From positions 62,001-126,000 of the forward strand of contig NZ_JASAMB010000014.1 in assembly GCF_029948125.1 (NCBI RefSeq): a stretch of DNA of 64,000 nt, in the 5' to 3' direction. The first letter of the stretch is position 1. Each line of letters opens with the position of its first letter. Positions 8,325 to 16,462 of the stretch are shown one piece after another. The position numbers and the translations under genes were made by a program. Source of the DNA: Catellatospora sp. KI3 (GTDB taxonomy: Bacteria > Actinomycetota > Actinomycetes > Mycobacteriales > Micromonosporaceae). The notes beneath the pieces were generated by a model. That model did not search any database. It was not told the origin of the DNA and was given only the letters and a program-made list of their open reading frames with translations.

Positions 8325-8362
8325 ACGATAACCGGCGGTTTGTCGGACGTGGCCGGTAGCGT
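8325..8362. promoter_or_regulatory. Back-to-back leaderless promoters
   Basis: On the minus strand TATCGT (8330-8325) stands 5 nt before ATG 8319. On the plus strand TAGCGT (8357-8362) stands 7 nt before ATG 8370. Both genes of the divergent pair therefore appear to start without a leader, and the two RNA polymerase footprints must overlap. Confidence 0.5.
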
Positions 8363-8369
8363 CGCGGGC

Positions 8370-8816
8370 ATGGCAGCGAACTTTCAGATCTCGGTCGACA
8401 GCGCCGACCCGCATGCCCTGGCCCGGTTCTGGGCGCGGGCGCTGGAGTGGGAGGTCGAGCGGCACGGCGACTTCATCAAGCAGATGCTGGCGGCCGGGCA
8501 CGCCAAGCCCGACGACGTGATGACCCTCGACGGCGAGCTGGTGTGGGCCACGGCCGAGGCCATCCGCGATCCGCAGGCGGCGGTGGACGGGCGCGGCTCC
8601 CCGGTCCGCTCTCGGATGATCTTCCAGGTGGTGCCGGAGGGCAAGACGGCCAAGAACCGGATGCACCTGGACGTGAGCTTCGAAGGGGTCGGCAAGGAGG
8701 TCACGGCCGCGCGGCTGGAGCAGCTGGGCGCCAAGCGGCTGTGGGAGGGGCAGCAGGGTCCGCACTCGTGGATCGCGATGGCCGACCCGGAGGGCAACGA
8801 GTTCTGCGTGTCCTGA
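8370..8816 (+). CDS. VOC family protein (glyoxalase/bleomycin-resistance fold)
   Basis: A 148-aa single VOC module: FQISVDSADPHALARFWARALEWEVE at the N terminus, NRMHLDVSFEG in the middle and MADPEGNEFCVS at the end, the last carrying the usual metal-ligand Glu. Members are small dioxygenase, isomerase or resistance-type proteins and this one cannot be narrowed down. The final 31 nt of its coding motif (8779-8809) are identical to a stretch in the duplicated VOC gene at 62.7 kb. ATG 8370 is supported by a TAGCGT -10 at leaderless distance. Confidence 0.82.
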   Translation: MAANFQISVDSADPHALARFWARALEWEVERHGDFIKQMLAAGHAKPDDVMTLDGELVWATAEAIRDPQAAVDGRGSPVRSRMIFQVVPEGKTAKNRMHLDVSFEGVGKEVTAARLEQLGAKRLWEGQQGPHSWIAMADPEGNEFCVS

Positions 8817-9092
8817 GGGCAGGCCGGTGACGGGGCGTACGGCCGAACGGTGGAGTCGGGCGTACGCCTTCGTCGTGTCCGGCCGTACCCGAGGCTGAGG
8901 TTTGGCGGCGTCGCACTGGCGGTGCGATGTCGGCCGGGAGCGCGTTGCTATTACTCGTGCGACGTTCATTCACGTCAGGTGTCGGACCGGTCGCTCTTCG
9001 CAGGCGTACGCAGGCGCGGGGCGAGCAGTGAACGCGCCTGCCCCGCCCGGGTCAGGCGCGGACGTGTCGTCAGCCGAGCATGAGCGGGTGCC

Positions 9093-11363
9093 ATGAACAG
9101 ACCGCGCAACCCCGGTCTCCGGAACAAGATCGTCGCCGTGCTGGCGTCGCTGGTGGCGCTGTGGGCGTTCGCGGCGTACGTCACCGTCGGCGAGGGCGTC
9201 AGCCTGGTGTGGCTGGCCACCCTGGAGCAGCAGGTCGCCAAGCCGACCGAGGCGCTCATCGCGGCGGTTCAGGAGGAACGGCGCGAATCGGTCGCCTACG
9301 CCGCGGCGGGGACGGCGGAGTCGCGTACCGCGATGGACTCCGCCCGTGCCGCCACCGACCAGGCCGCGGCGAAGCTGCGCGGGGCACTGAAGGGCACCGC
9401 CGCGCAGTGGTCGACCAGCGCCGCCAGCGACGCCCGGCTGGCCGACCTGCTCGCGGGCCTGGACACGCTGACCCCGCACCGGTCCGACCTCGACGCCGGC
9501 CGGATGGACCGGGTCGCCGCCGGCGACTACTTCACCGGCCTGACCCAGCTCGGCTTCGACGTGTACGACACCTACACCGCCTGGGACGACTCCGAGGTCA
9601 TCTACCACACCTCGACCCTGGTGCTGCTCACCCACAGCCAGGAGATGATCTCACGCGAGGACGCCGTGGTCTCCGGCGTGCTGGCCGCCGGGCGCCTCAC
9701 CGAGACCGACCGGGCCACGCTCACCCAGCTCGTCGGCGCCCAGCGGTACCTGTCGCGCCAGGTCGCCGACCGGCTGCCGCAGCCGGACCGGGGCGAGTAC
9801 GAGCAGCTGCTGGCCGGGCCCGAACTGACCGCGCTGCGGGCCCTGGAGGCGCGGCTGATGGCGGCCGGGCCGGGGGCGGCGCCGCACGTCGAGGCGGCCG
9901 CGTGGCGGTCGACCGCGACCGGTGCCATCGAGGCGCTGCGCACGCTGGTGCTGACCCTGGCGGACCTGACCGTGGTGCGGTTCCGGGGTGCGGCGGTCTG
10001 GATCGTCATCCGGCTGGTGCTGGCCGCCGGGCTGGGCCTGGTCGCGGTGGTGGCGTCGATCCGGTTCACCATCCGGACCCTGCGCAACCTCCAGGACCAG
10101 CTCGCCGAACTGCGCGTGGCCGCGCTGGACCTGGCCCAGCACCGGCTGCCCCGGGTGGTGGAGCGGCTGCGGCTGGGCGAAGAGGTCGACGTGGCCGAGG
10201 CGGCGCCGCCGCTGGCGTACGGCACCGGCGACATCGGGCAGGTCGGGCACGCGTTCAACGAGGTGCAGCAGACCGCGATCCAGGCCACCGTCGACCAGGC
10301 GGCGCTGCGCCGGGGCGTACGCGACGTGTTCCTGAGCCTGTCGCACCGCATCCAGGCACTGGTCCACCGCCAGCTCAAACTCATCGACCACATGGAGCGC
10401 CAGGCGGTCACCGACGAGGAGCTGGCCGACCTGTTCCGCATCGACCACCTCGCCACCCGGATGCGCCGCAACGCCGAGAACCTGGTCGTGCTGGCGGGGG
10501 TGCCGGCCAGCCGCACCTGGCGCGGCCCGGTGCCGCTGATCGACGTCATCCGCGCCGCACTGGCCGAGGTCGAGGACTATCCCCGGGTACGGCTGCGCTC
10601 GGCCGACCCCGCCGCGGTCGCCGGGCGGGCCGTCGGTGACCTGATCCACCTGCTGGCCGAGCTGATGGAGAACGCGCTGTCGTTCTCCTCGCCGCAGACG
10701 GTCGTGGTGGTGGCCGGGCGGGCGGTCCCCGCCGGGTACCTCATCGAGATCGAGGACCGGGGCCTGGGCATGACCGACCAGGACCTGGCCGAGGCCAACC
10801 GGCAGCTGGCCGACCCGCCGGAGTTCCAGCTCACCGGAGCGGCCCGGCTCGGGTTCTACGTGGTCGGCCGGCTCGCCGCGCGGCACCGCATCGAGGTGCT
10901 GCTGCGGCGCTCGGCCGACGCCGGGGTGGTGGCTTCGGTGCTGGTCCCCGCGGCGTTCCTCGACCAGGAGGCGGCCGGTGCCGAGCGGCCCCACGAGCGG
11001 CTGCTGGCGACCGTCGCCGCCGCGACCGCCGCCGCCCCGGCGGCGTGGCCGGCCTGGGACAGCCACACCCCGCCCGGGGGTGTCGCCGCCGACACCCCGC
11101 CCACGGGCGTGCCCGTGCCGGCCGCGGGCGACACGCCGCAGACCCCCGTCGGGCTGCCGTGGCGCCAGAAGCGGCCCAAGGCCCCGGCCGCGCCGCCGGT
11201 CCAGGTGCCGCGACCGCGGGACCTGCAGGAACTGGAGCAGACAGCGGAGGTGTACCCGAACGGCCGCACCCCCGCGGAGGTGGGCCGGTTCCTCGCCGCC
11301 TACGTCAACGCGGTCCACCAGGGCCGCGAGCGCGCGGAGCGGCCTGCTCCGGCCGCCGACTGA
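9093..11363 (+). CDS. cvnA: Conservon sensor histidine kinase-like protein (CvnA)
   Basis: A 756-aa membrane protein. TM1 is at about 11-31, an extracytoplasmic helical sensor domain follows (about 35-290), and TM2 at about 300-322 leads into a HAMP-like linker. The cytoplasmic part shows a helical dimerisation region with LSHRIQALVHRQLKLIDHMER (about 415-435), an N-box LMENALSFSSP near 523-533 and G-box EDRGLGMTD near 553-561. The last ~120 residues are Pro/Ala-rich and disordered. In Streptomyces conservons CvnA is a kinase-like membrane component that scaffolds a GTPase switch. It is followed at 54 bp by the roadblock gene. The preceding 276 bp have no gene and contain the arms GCAGGCGCG/CGCGCCTGC (9010-9041). 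Confidence 0.88.
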   Translation: MNRPRNPGLRNKIVAVLASLVALWAFAAYVTVGEGVSLVWLATLEQQVAKPTEALIAAVQEERRESVAYAAAGTAESRTAMDSARAATDQAAAKLRGALKGTAAQWSTSAASDARLADLLAGLDTLTPHRSDLDAGRMDRVAAGDYFTGLTQLGFDVYDTYTAWDDSEVIYHTSTLVLLTHSQEMISREDAVVSGVLAAGRLTETDRATLTQLVGAQRYLSRQVADRLPQPDRGEYEQLLAGPELTALRALEARLMAAGPGAAPHVEAAAWRSTATGAIEALRTLVLTLADLTVVRFRGAAVWIVIRLVLAAGLGLVAVVASIRFTIRTLRNLQDQLAELRVAALDLAQHRLPRVVERLRLGEEVDVAEAAPPLAYGTGDIGQVGHAFNEVQQTAIQATVDQAALRRGVRDVFLSLSHRIQALVHRQLKLIDHMERQAVTDEELADLFRIDHLATRMRRNAENLVVLAGVPASRTWRGPVPLIDVIRAALAEVEDYPRVRLRSADPAAVAGRAVGDLIHLLAELMENALSFSSPQTVVVVAGRAVPAGYLIEIEDRGLGMTDQDLAEANRQLADPPEFQLTGAARLGFYVVGRLAARHRIEVLLRRSADAGVVASVLVPAAFLDQEAAGAERPHERLLATVAAATAAAPAAWPAWDSHTPPGGVAADTPPTGVPVPAAGDTPQTPVGLPWRQKRPKAPAAPPVQVPRPRDLQELEQTAEVYPNGRTPAEVGRFLAAYVNAVHQGRERAERPAPAAD

Positions 11364-11417
11364 ACACCGTCCGTCCACCGAGAAGCCAGTCGCCCTCCCC
11401 CGACAGGAAGCCGAGCC

Positions 11418-11837
11418 ATGTCCGACAGAGCAGCCACCGCCAACGCCGACCTAGCCTGGCTGGTCGACGACCTCGTCCACCGGGTCGTGGAGGCCCGCTA
11501 CGCCGTCATCCTGTCCACCGACGGCCTGCTGGTGGCCGCCTCGCGCGGGCTGGAGCGCGGCGACGCCGACCACTTGGCCGCCGCCGCGTCGGGGCTGAGC
11601 AGCCTCGCCCGGGGCGCGGGCCGCCACTTCGGCGACAGCGTCGTACGCCGCACGATGATCGAGTTCGGGACGGGGTACCTGTTCGTCACCGCCGCGGGCA
11701 ACGGCGCCTGCCTGGCCGTGGTCACCGGCACCGGCATCGACGTGGGCGTCGCCGCGTACGAGATGGAGATGCTCGTGGTCCGGGTCGGCCAGTACATCAC
11801 CACGCCGATGCGCGCCCCCGCGGTGCCCGCCCGCTGA
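11418..11837 (+). CDS. cvnB: Roadblock/LC7 domain protein (CvnB)
   Basis: A 139-aa roadblock/LC7 fold protein: LAWLVDDLVHRVVEARYAVILSTDGLLVAASRGLERGDADHLAAAASGLSSLARG, then a strand-rich second half with GTGYLFVTAAGNGACLAVVTG. Cvn roadblock proteins act as regulatory partners, probably GAP- or GEF-like, of the small GTPase encoded two genes downstream. CAGGAAG before ATG 11418 is a reasonable ribosome binding site. It sits 7 bp from the DUF742 gene in the canonical A-B-C-D order. Confidence 0.9.
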   Translation: MSDRAATANADLAWLVDDLVHRVVEARYAVILSTDGLLVAASRGLERGDADHLAAAASGLSSLARGAGRHFGDSVVRRTMIEFGTGYLFVTAAGNGACLAVVTGTGIDVGVAAYEMEMLVVRVGQYITTPMRAPAVPAR

Positions 11838-11844
11838 GCCGCGG

Positions 11845-12228
11845 ATGGACGAGCGCAGCGCCGCCGCCGCGGGCGGGTGGGCCCAGGAGGACGCCGGACC
11901 GACCGTCCGGCCGTACGCCATGACCTCCGGCCGCACCCGCCCGGTGCGGGGCGCGTTCGACCTGATCTCCATCGTGCTGGCGCTGCGCTCACCCGCGGCC
12001 CACGACGGCACGTCCCCCGAGGCGGCGCAGATCCTGCGCTGCTGCCGGCTTCCGGTGTCGGTGGCCGAGCTGGCCGCCCGCCTGGACCTGCCGTCAGGAA
12101 CCGTGAAAGTGCTGCTGGGCGACCTGCTCGACCAGCAGCTCATCACCACCAGATCACCCGCGCCGGAGCTCGCCCCGCCGAACCGGCCCCTGCTCGAGGC
12201 GGTCATCCATGGACTCCGCGCGCTCTGA
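11845..12228 (+). CDS. cvnC: DUF742 protein (CvnC)
   Basis: A 127-aa DUF742 protein. The diagnostic segment is VRPYAMTSGRTRPVRGAFDLISIVLA at about residues 25-50, followed by a winged-helix-like half with PEAAQILRCCRLPVSVAELAARLDLPSGTVKVLLGDLLDQQLI. This is the third conservon component and its molecular role is unsettled; a winged-helix adaptor or DNA-binding role has been suggested for the family. Its last 20 nt overlap the start of the GTPase gene in another frame, implying translational coupling. Confidence 0.9.
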   Translation: MDERSAAAAGGWAQEDAGPTVRPYAMTSGRTRPVRGAFDLISIVLALRSPAAHDGTSPEAAQILRCCRLPVSVAELAARLDLPSGTVKVLLGDLLDQQLITTRSPAPELAPPNRPLLEAVIHGLRAL

Positions 12229-12808
12229 CACCTCCACCGGCACCGCGGCCGACACCGCGGTCCTCACCCTGCCCACCGCCGTGAAGATCCTCATCGCGGG
12301 GCACTTCGGGGTCGGCAAGACCACGATGGTCGGCTCGGTCAGCGAGATCCTGCCGCTGCGCACCGAGGAGGTCCTCACCGATGCCAGCGTCGGCGTCGAC
12401 GACCTGTCCGGCGTCGAGGCCAAGGACACCACCACCGTGGCGATGGACTTCGGCCGGATCACCATCAGCGACGACCTGGTGCTGTACCTGTTCGGCACCC
12501 CCGGGCAGGAGCGGTTCTCGTTCGTGTGGGACGAGCTGGCGCTCGGGGCGCTCGGGGCGGTCGTGCTGGCCGACACCCGGCGGCTGAAGGACAGCTGGGC
12601 CAGCATCGGCTACTTCGAGGACCGGATGACGCCGTTCGTGGTGGCGGTCAACTGCTTCGAAGACGGGCAGCGGTACACCACCGGCGACGTACGGCTGGCG
12701 CTGAACCTGGAGCCGGACGTGCCGGTGCTGCTGTGCGACGCCCGCCGCCGCGACTCCTCCAAAGAGGTCCTCATCCGCCTGGTCGAGCACGTCCTCACCG
12801 GCCCCTGA
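12209..12808 (+). CDS. cvnD: Conservon Ras-like GTPase (CvnD)
   Basis: A 199-aa small GTPase. The P-loop is G-H-F-G-V-G-K-T-T at about residues 30-38, the switch II motif is FGTPGQERF at about 95-103, and the guanine-specificity region appears as VVAVNCFED at about 146-154 rather than a textbook NKxD, as is common in this family. It is the output switch of the conservon, cycling under control of CvnA and CvnB. No cytochrome P450 (the extra CvnE gene of some conservons) follows. The 126 bp after the stop contain no recognisable gene. Confidence 0.9.
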   Translation: MDSARSDTSTGTAADTAVLTLPTAVKILIAGHFGVGKTTMVGSVSEILPLRTEEVLTDASVGVDDLSGVEAKDTTTVAMDFGRITISDDLVLYLFGTPGQERFSFVWDELALGALGAVVLADTRRLKDSWASIGYFEDRMTPFVVAVNCFEDGQRYTTGDVRLALNLEPDVPVLLCDARRRDSSKEVLIRLVEHVLTGP

Positions 12809-12934
12809 GACGACAGCTGGGTCTCCGGCGAGCGGATCGCGGAACTGGAGACCCTGTCGGTCGCGCGGGCAGGTCGTCCCCGCACAGCGCGCAGCCGCAG
12901 GCGCCATCCTCGACCACAGCGAGCTGCCCGCGGT

Positions 12935-13825
12935 TCACAGGTCGCGCAGCGCGGGTACGACGTGCCTGCCGAGGGCTTCGATGTAGCCGACCGGGTCGGT
13001 GCCGGACGGCATCAGATGCACCTGGTCGACGCCGACCTCGGCGAAGGCCGCCATCTGCCGCAGGAACTGCGGGGTGGAGTCCGCGTCCGGAGTGAACGGG
13101 GCCCAGGTGATGGTCTTGCGGATGCGGGCGTAGTCGGTTCCCTCGCTGGCGCAGTGGGCGGCCAGGACGGCGAGCTTGGCCGCGATCACGTCGGGTCCGG
13201 CCTGCGGCCCGGCGAACAGGTTGCAGGCGTCGGCGTACTTCGCGACCAGGCGCAGGGTCTTCTTCTCACCCATGCCGCCGATCATGATGGGCGGGTGGGG
13301 GCGCGACAGCGGCTGCGGCGAGTTGACCGTCTCGGCGAGGCGGTAGTGCCTGCCCTGGAACGGCCCGGTGTCCTCGCTCCACATCTGGCGGACGATCTGC
13401 AGCGTCTCCTCCAGCCGCTCGAACCGCTCGCGCAGAGGGGGGAACGGTACGCCGAAGGCGGCGTGCTCGCGGTCGTACCAGGCGGCGCCGATGCCGAGCG
13501 CGGCCCGGCCGCCCGACAGGACGTCCAGCGTGGTCACGATCTTCGCGAGCAGGCCCGGATGCCGGTACGTGACGCCGGTGACCAGCAGTTGCAGCTCGAC
13601 GGTGCGGGTCTGCCCGGCCAGGAACCCCAGCGTGGTGTAGCCCTCCAGCATCGGCGCGTCCGGCTCCCCCAGCCCCATGCCCTCCATCTGCAGGTAGTGG
13701 TCCATCACCGAGATGTTGTCCACCCCGGCCGCCTCCGCGGCCTGCCCGGCCCGCGCCAGTGTCGGCCCGATCGCCGGGGCGCCGCCCGGGAAGTCGAAGT
13801 TGACGATGTGTACACCCAGCCGCAT
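12935..13825 (-). CDS. LLM class F420-dependent oxidoreductase
   Basis: A 296-aa luciferase-like monooxygenase-fold enzyme. It starts MRLGVHIVNFDFPGG, has SVMDHYLQM (the DHY/DHF region), LLVTGVTYRHPGLLAKIVTTLDVLSGGRAALGIGAAWYDREH, and ends with HPPIMIGGMGEKKTLRLVAKYAD. These are the hallmark stretches of actinobacterial F420-dependent oxidoreductases. The start is set at ATG 13825, where the family alignment begins; an upstream in-frame extension covers antisense sequence and is unlikely. Substrate is unknown. It stands alone, with no tight neighbour on its strand. Confidence 0.85.
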   Translation of the reverse strand: MRLGVHIVNFDFPGGAPAIGPTLARAGQAAEAAGVDNISVMDHYLQMEGMGLGEPDAPMLEGYTTLGFLAGQTRTVELQLLVTGVTYRHPGLLAKIVTTLDVLSGGRAALGIGAAWYDREHAAFGVPFPPLRERFERLEETLQIVRQMWSEDTGPFQGRHYRLAETVNSPQPLSRPHPPIMIGGMGEKKTLRLVAKYADACNLFAGPQAGPDVIAAKLAVLAAHCASEGTDYARIRKTITWAPFTPDADSTPQFLRQMAAFAEVGVDQVHLMPSGTDPVGYIEALGRHVVPALRDL

Positions 13826-13911
13826 GCGCCGTCCCCCTTGCCGTGTCGCCGATACGCGGTCGCCGAGGTCACCGTACCGTCGCGGCCTGCCGCGTGCTGG
13901 CCGATGCCCGC

Positions 13912-14382
13912 CTAAGACCGGGGCAGGGTGAGCGACGCGGTGGTGAAAGGGGCGATGGACTGCTGCCAGCGGAACAGGCACAACTCGGCGCCGACCCGTA
14001 CGATCTGCCGCCCCGCCGACACGTAGTGGCCGTCGGCGCGCAGGCACTCCACGACCTCGCCGGCGTCCCAGCCGAACACGTCCACACCCGCGAACACGAC
14101 CGGCTGATGGGCTGCCAGGCCTTCCCGTCCCGCGTGCTGGAACACCGTCCGCCGGTCGACGTCGAAGGTGGAGGTGAGCCCGTCCGGGCCGCCACCGGCC
14201 CGGACGCTCACCCCGCCGAGGTCCCAGCCCCGCGTCCAGGCGAGCCCGCAGACCCACCCCCGGCGGTGCAGCGCCGTCCGCCGCTCGACCAGGGCATGCA
14301 CCTCGTCGACGGGCATGCCGTACGTCAGGTCCGGCCAGCCCTCGATCCTGACCCCGTGTCCGGCGACCAGCTCGACGCTCAC
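13912..14382 (-). CDS. Hypothetical protein coupled to PRPP synthetase
   Basis: A 156-aa soluble protein of unknown function starting at GTG 14382. The GTG overlaps the TGA of the upstream prs-like gene (GTGA), which is strong evidence for co-translation. It has an N-terminal VSVELVAGHGVRIEGWPDLTYGMPVDEVHALVERR segment, a Trp/Gly-rich middle (GWVCGLAWTRGWDLGGVSVRAGG) and beta-rich remainder. The YGMPVDEVHALV motif resembles a short metal- or ligand-binding repeat seen in immunity-like proteins, but no family call is safe. Confidence 0.65.
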   Translation of the reverse strand: MSVELVAGHGVRIEGWPDLTYGMPVDEVHALVERRTALHRRGWVCGLAWTRGWDLGGVSVRAGGGPDGLTSTFDVDRRTVFQHAGREGLAAHQPVVFAGVDVFGWDAGEVVECLRADGHYVSAGRQIVRVGAELCLFRWQQSIAPFTTASLTLPRS

Positions 14383-15326
14383 GCGAACAGGGCGCTGACC
14401 GACTCGCCGTTGTGGATGCGGCGCATCGCCTCGGCCAGCGCCGGGGCGACGGACAGGACCTTCAGCTTCGGTACGCGCTTGTCGGCCGCGATCGGCACCG
14501 AGTTCGTGCACACGATCTCCAGCACCCCAGGCTGCCCGCTGAGCCGGTCCAGGGCCCCGCTGGAGAACAGCCCGTGCGTGCACGCCAGCCGGATCGACTG
14601 GACGTCCAGGCCGCGCAGGTGCTCCATCAGCTCGATGACAGTGCTGCCCTTGGCGATCTCGTCGTCGAGCACGATCACGTGCTTGCCCGCGACGTCGCCG
14701 ATCACGGCGCTGATCTGCACCCGGTCGTCGCTGTAGCGCTGCTTGGCCCCCGCCGCCACCGGCGTGCCGAGCAGCCGCGCGAACGCGGCCGCCTCCTTGG
14801 CGTTGCCCAGGTCGGGTGAGACCACGACCGTGTCGGTGAGGTCGTACTGGCTGAAGTGGGTGGCCAGTTCGCGCAGCGCGTGCAGGTGGTCCACGGGCAT
14901 GCTGAAGAAGCCGTGCACCTGCGGCGAGTGCAGCGTCAGCGCCAGCACCCGGTCCGCGCCGGCGGTCTTGAGCAGGTCGGCGACCAGGCGGCCGCCGATG
15001 GAGATGCGCGGGGCGTCCTTCTTGTCCGACCGGGCGTAGGCGTAGTGCGGCAGCACGACGGTGATCCGGGCCGCCGAGGCGCCCCGGGCCGCGTCGAGCA
15101 TCAGCAGCAGTTCGACCAGGTGCTCCTGCACCGGCGGGACCAGCGGCTGCACCAGGTACACGTCGCGTTCGCGGCAGTTGGCGCCCAGCTGCACCTCGAG
15201 GCAGTCGTTGGCGAAACGCGAGACCCGCACCGGGTGCAGCGGCACCCCGAGGTGGGCGCAGATCTCCGCCGCCAGTTCCGGGTGAGCACTGCCACTGAAG
15301 ACCGCGATGTCCCGCACGAGTGGCAT
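14379..15326 (-). CDS. prs: Divergent ribose-phosphate pyrophosphokinase
   Basis: A 315-aa protein with the overall PRPP synthetase architecture: SRFANDCLEVQL, RDVYLVQPLVPPVQEHLVELLLMLDAARGASAARITVVLPHYAYARSDKKDAPRISIGGRLVADLL, TLHSPQVHGFF and PVDHL. It differs from housekeeping enzymes at the catalytic points: the ribose-5-phosphate loop reads VLDDEIAKGSTV instead of the usual DDMIDTGGT, and the DLH triad is TLH. It may therefore be a paralogue with altered activity or regulation. ATG 15326 starts 43 bp from the divergent recombinase gene. The following hypothetical gene is translationally coupled. Confidence 0.8.
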   Translation of the reverse strand: MPLVRDIAVFSGSAHPELAAEICAHLGVPLHPVRVSRFANDCLEVQLGANCRERDVYLVQPLVPPVQEHLVELLLMLDAARGASAARITVVLPHYAYARSDKKDAPRISIGGRLVADLLKTAGADRVLALTLHSPQVHGFFSMPVDHLHALRELATHFSQYDLTDTVVVSPDLGNAKEAAAFARLLGTPVAAGAKQRYSDDRVQISAVIGDVAGKHVIVLDDEIAKGSTVIELMEHLRGLDVQSIRLACTHGLFSSGALDRLSGQPGVLEIVCTNSVPIAADKRVPKLKVLSVAPALAEAMRRIHNGESVSALFA

Positions 15327-15356
15327 GGTAGATGATCGAGTGTCGCGACTGGCCGG

Positions 15357-15362
15357 TAGGCT
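15357..15362 (+). promoter_or_regulatory. -10 element of a leaderless promoter
   Basis: TAGGCT ends 7 nt before GTG 15370. This decides the start of the recombinase gene over the upstream in-frame ATG codons. Confidence 0.6.
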
Positions 15363-15369
15363 CGGCGGA

Positions 15370-16359
15370 GTGAGCGGTGAGATCGTGGTGCCCCGGCAGA
15401 CGGCGGCGCTGGCCGCCTCGGTGCAGGAGTATGTGGACTTCACCGAGGCGTGGCTGAACAACCGGCGGCTGTCGGACAACACCCGCGAGGCGTACCGGCG
15501 GGACGTCGCCGCGTACCTGGGCTGGTGCGGCGAGCAGGGCGTCGAACCGCTGCGGGCGATGTTCACGCACGTCAACGACTACGCGCGGGCACTGGAGGGC
15601 ACCGTGGACCCGCGCAGCGGCCGGACGCTGGCGCCGACCACCGTCGCCCGGAAGATGTCGGGCCTGTCCAGCTGGTACGACTTCCTGGTCAAGCTCGGCG
15701 TGGTGCCCGCCAACCCGGTGCACGGCGCCGACCGGCCCCAGGTGTCGCGCGACCACTCCGCCACGATCGGGATGAGCCCGGCCGAGGTCGACGCGCTGCT
15801 GCGCGCCGCCGAGGCGGACTCGGCCCGCAGCTTCGCCCTGATCACGCTGCTGGCCGACCTGGGCCTGCGGGTCGGGGAGGCGGTGCGCCTGGACCTGTCC
15901 GACCTGGGGCACGAGCGCGGGCACCGCACCGTGCGGTTCTCCGGCAAGGGCGGCAAGCCGCGCCGCCGGGCCCTGGCGCCGGGCACCTCGGCGGCGCTGG
16001 ACGGGTACGTGCGCCAGCGCGCCGACGCGGCCGGGGTCACGCCCGAGGAGCTGAGCGGCCCGGTCTTCGTCACCCGCCACGGCCGCCCACTGGACCGGCA
16101 CGCCGTGTTCCTGCTGGTGCGGCGCCTGGCCGAGCAGGCCGGCATCCCCAGCGCGGCGCAGCTGTCGCCGCACTCGCTGCGGCACGCGTTCGCGACCACC
16201 GCCCGGTCGGAGGGGGTGCCGCTGGAGGACGTGCAGGACGCGATGGGCCACGCCGACCCGCGCACCACCCGCCGCTACGACCGCGACCGGCACAACCTGG
16301 ACCGCGACCCGTCGTACGCGATCTGGGCCGCCCGTGCCCGCCGCGGCACCGGCCGCTGA
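15370..16359 (+). CDS. Tyrosine recombinase/integrase (XerC/XerD-like)
   Basis: A 329-aa protein, the length of XerC/D. The N-terminal SAM-like core-binding domain spans about 20-110 and the catalytic domain about 130-325. The catalytic residues are all visible: Arg in GLRVGEA (about 168), Lys in SGKGGKPRR, H-S-L-R in the HxxR box (about 267-270), His in MGHADPRTT (about 293) and the nucleophile Tyr in TTRRYDR (about 302). There are no phage or transposon neighbours and no att-like repeat beside it, so it may be a chromosomal recombinase rather than part of an element. GTG 15370 is selected because of the TAGGCT promoter. Confidence 0.85.
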   Translation: MSGEIVVPRQTAALAASVQEYVDFTEAWLNNRRLSDNTREAYRRDVAAYLGWCGEQGVEPLRAMFTHVNDYARALEGTVDPRSGRTLAPTTVARKMSGLSSWYDFLVKLGVVPANPVHGADRPQVSRDHSATIGMSPAEVDALLRAAEADSARSFALITLLADLGLRVGEAVRLDLSDLGHERGHRTVRFSGKGGKPRRRALAPGTSAALDGYVRQRADAAGVTPEELSGPVFVTRHGRPLDRHAVFLLVRRLAEQAGIPSAAQLSPHSLRHAFATTARSEGVPLEDVQDAMGHADPRTTRRYDRDRHNLDRDPSYAIWAARARRGTGR

Positions 16360-16462
16360 CCAAGCTCGGAAACGGCTGGGAATCGGCGGGTCATCCCGCC
16401 GACCACACCATCTGCACCAATTTGCCCGGTTACCGTGGGTATCCACACACGGGGAGGGCACG

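Noticed and set aside
12809..12934. Possible P450 (CvnE) remnant after cvnD
   Set aside because: Translations of this 126 bp show no P450 motif (no heme-Cys or ExxR).
15370..16359. Integrated element around the tyrosine recombinase
   Set aside because: No tRNA, direct att repeats, phage or plasmid genes nearby.
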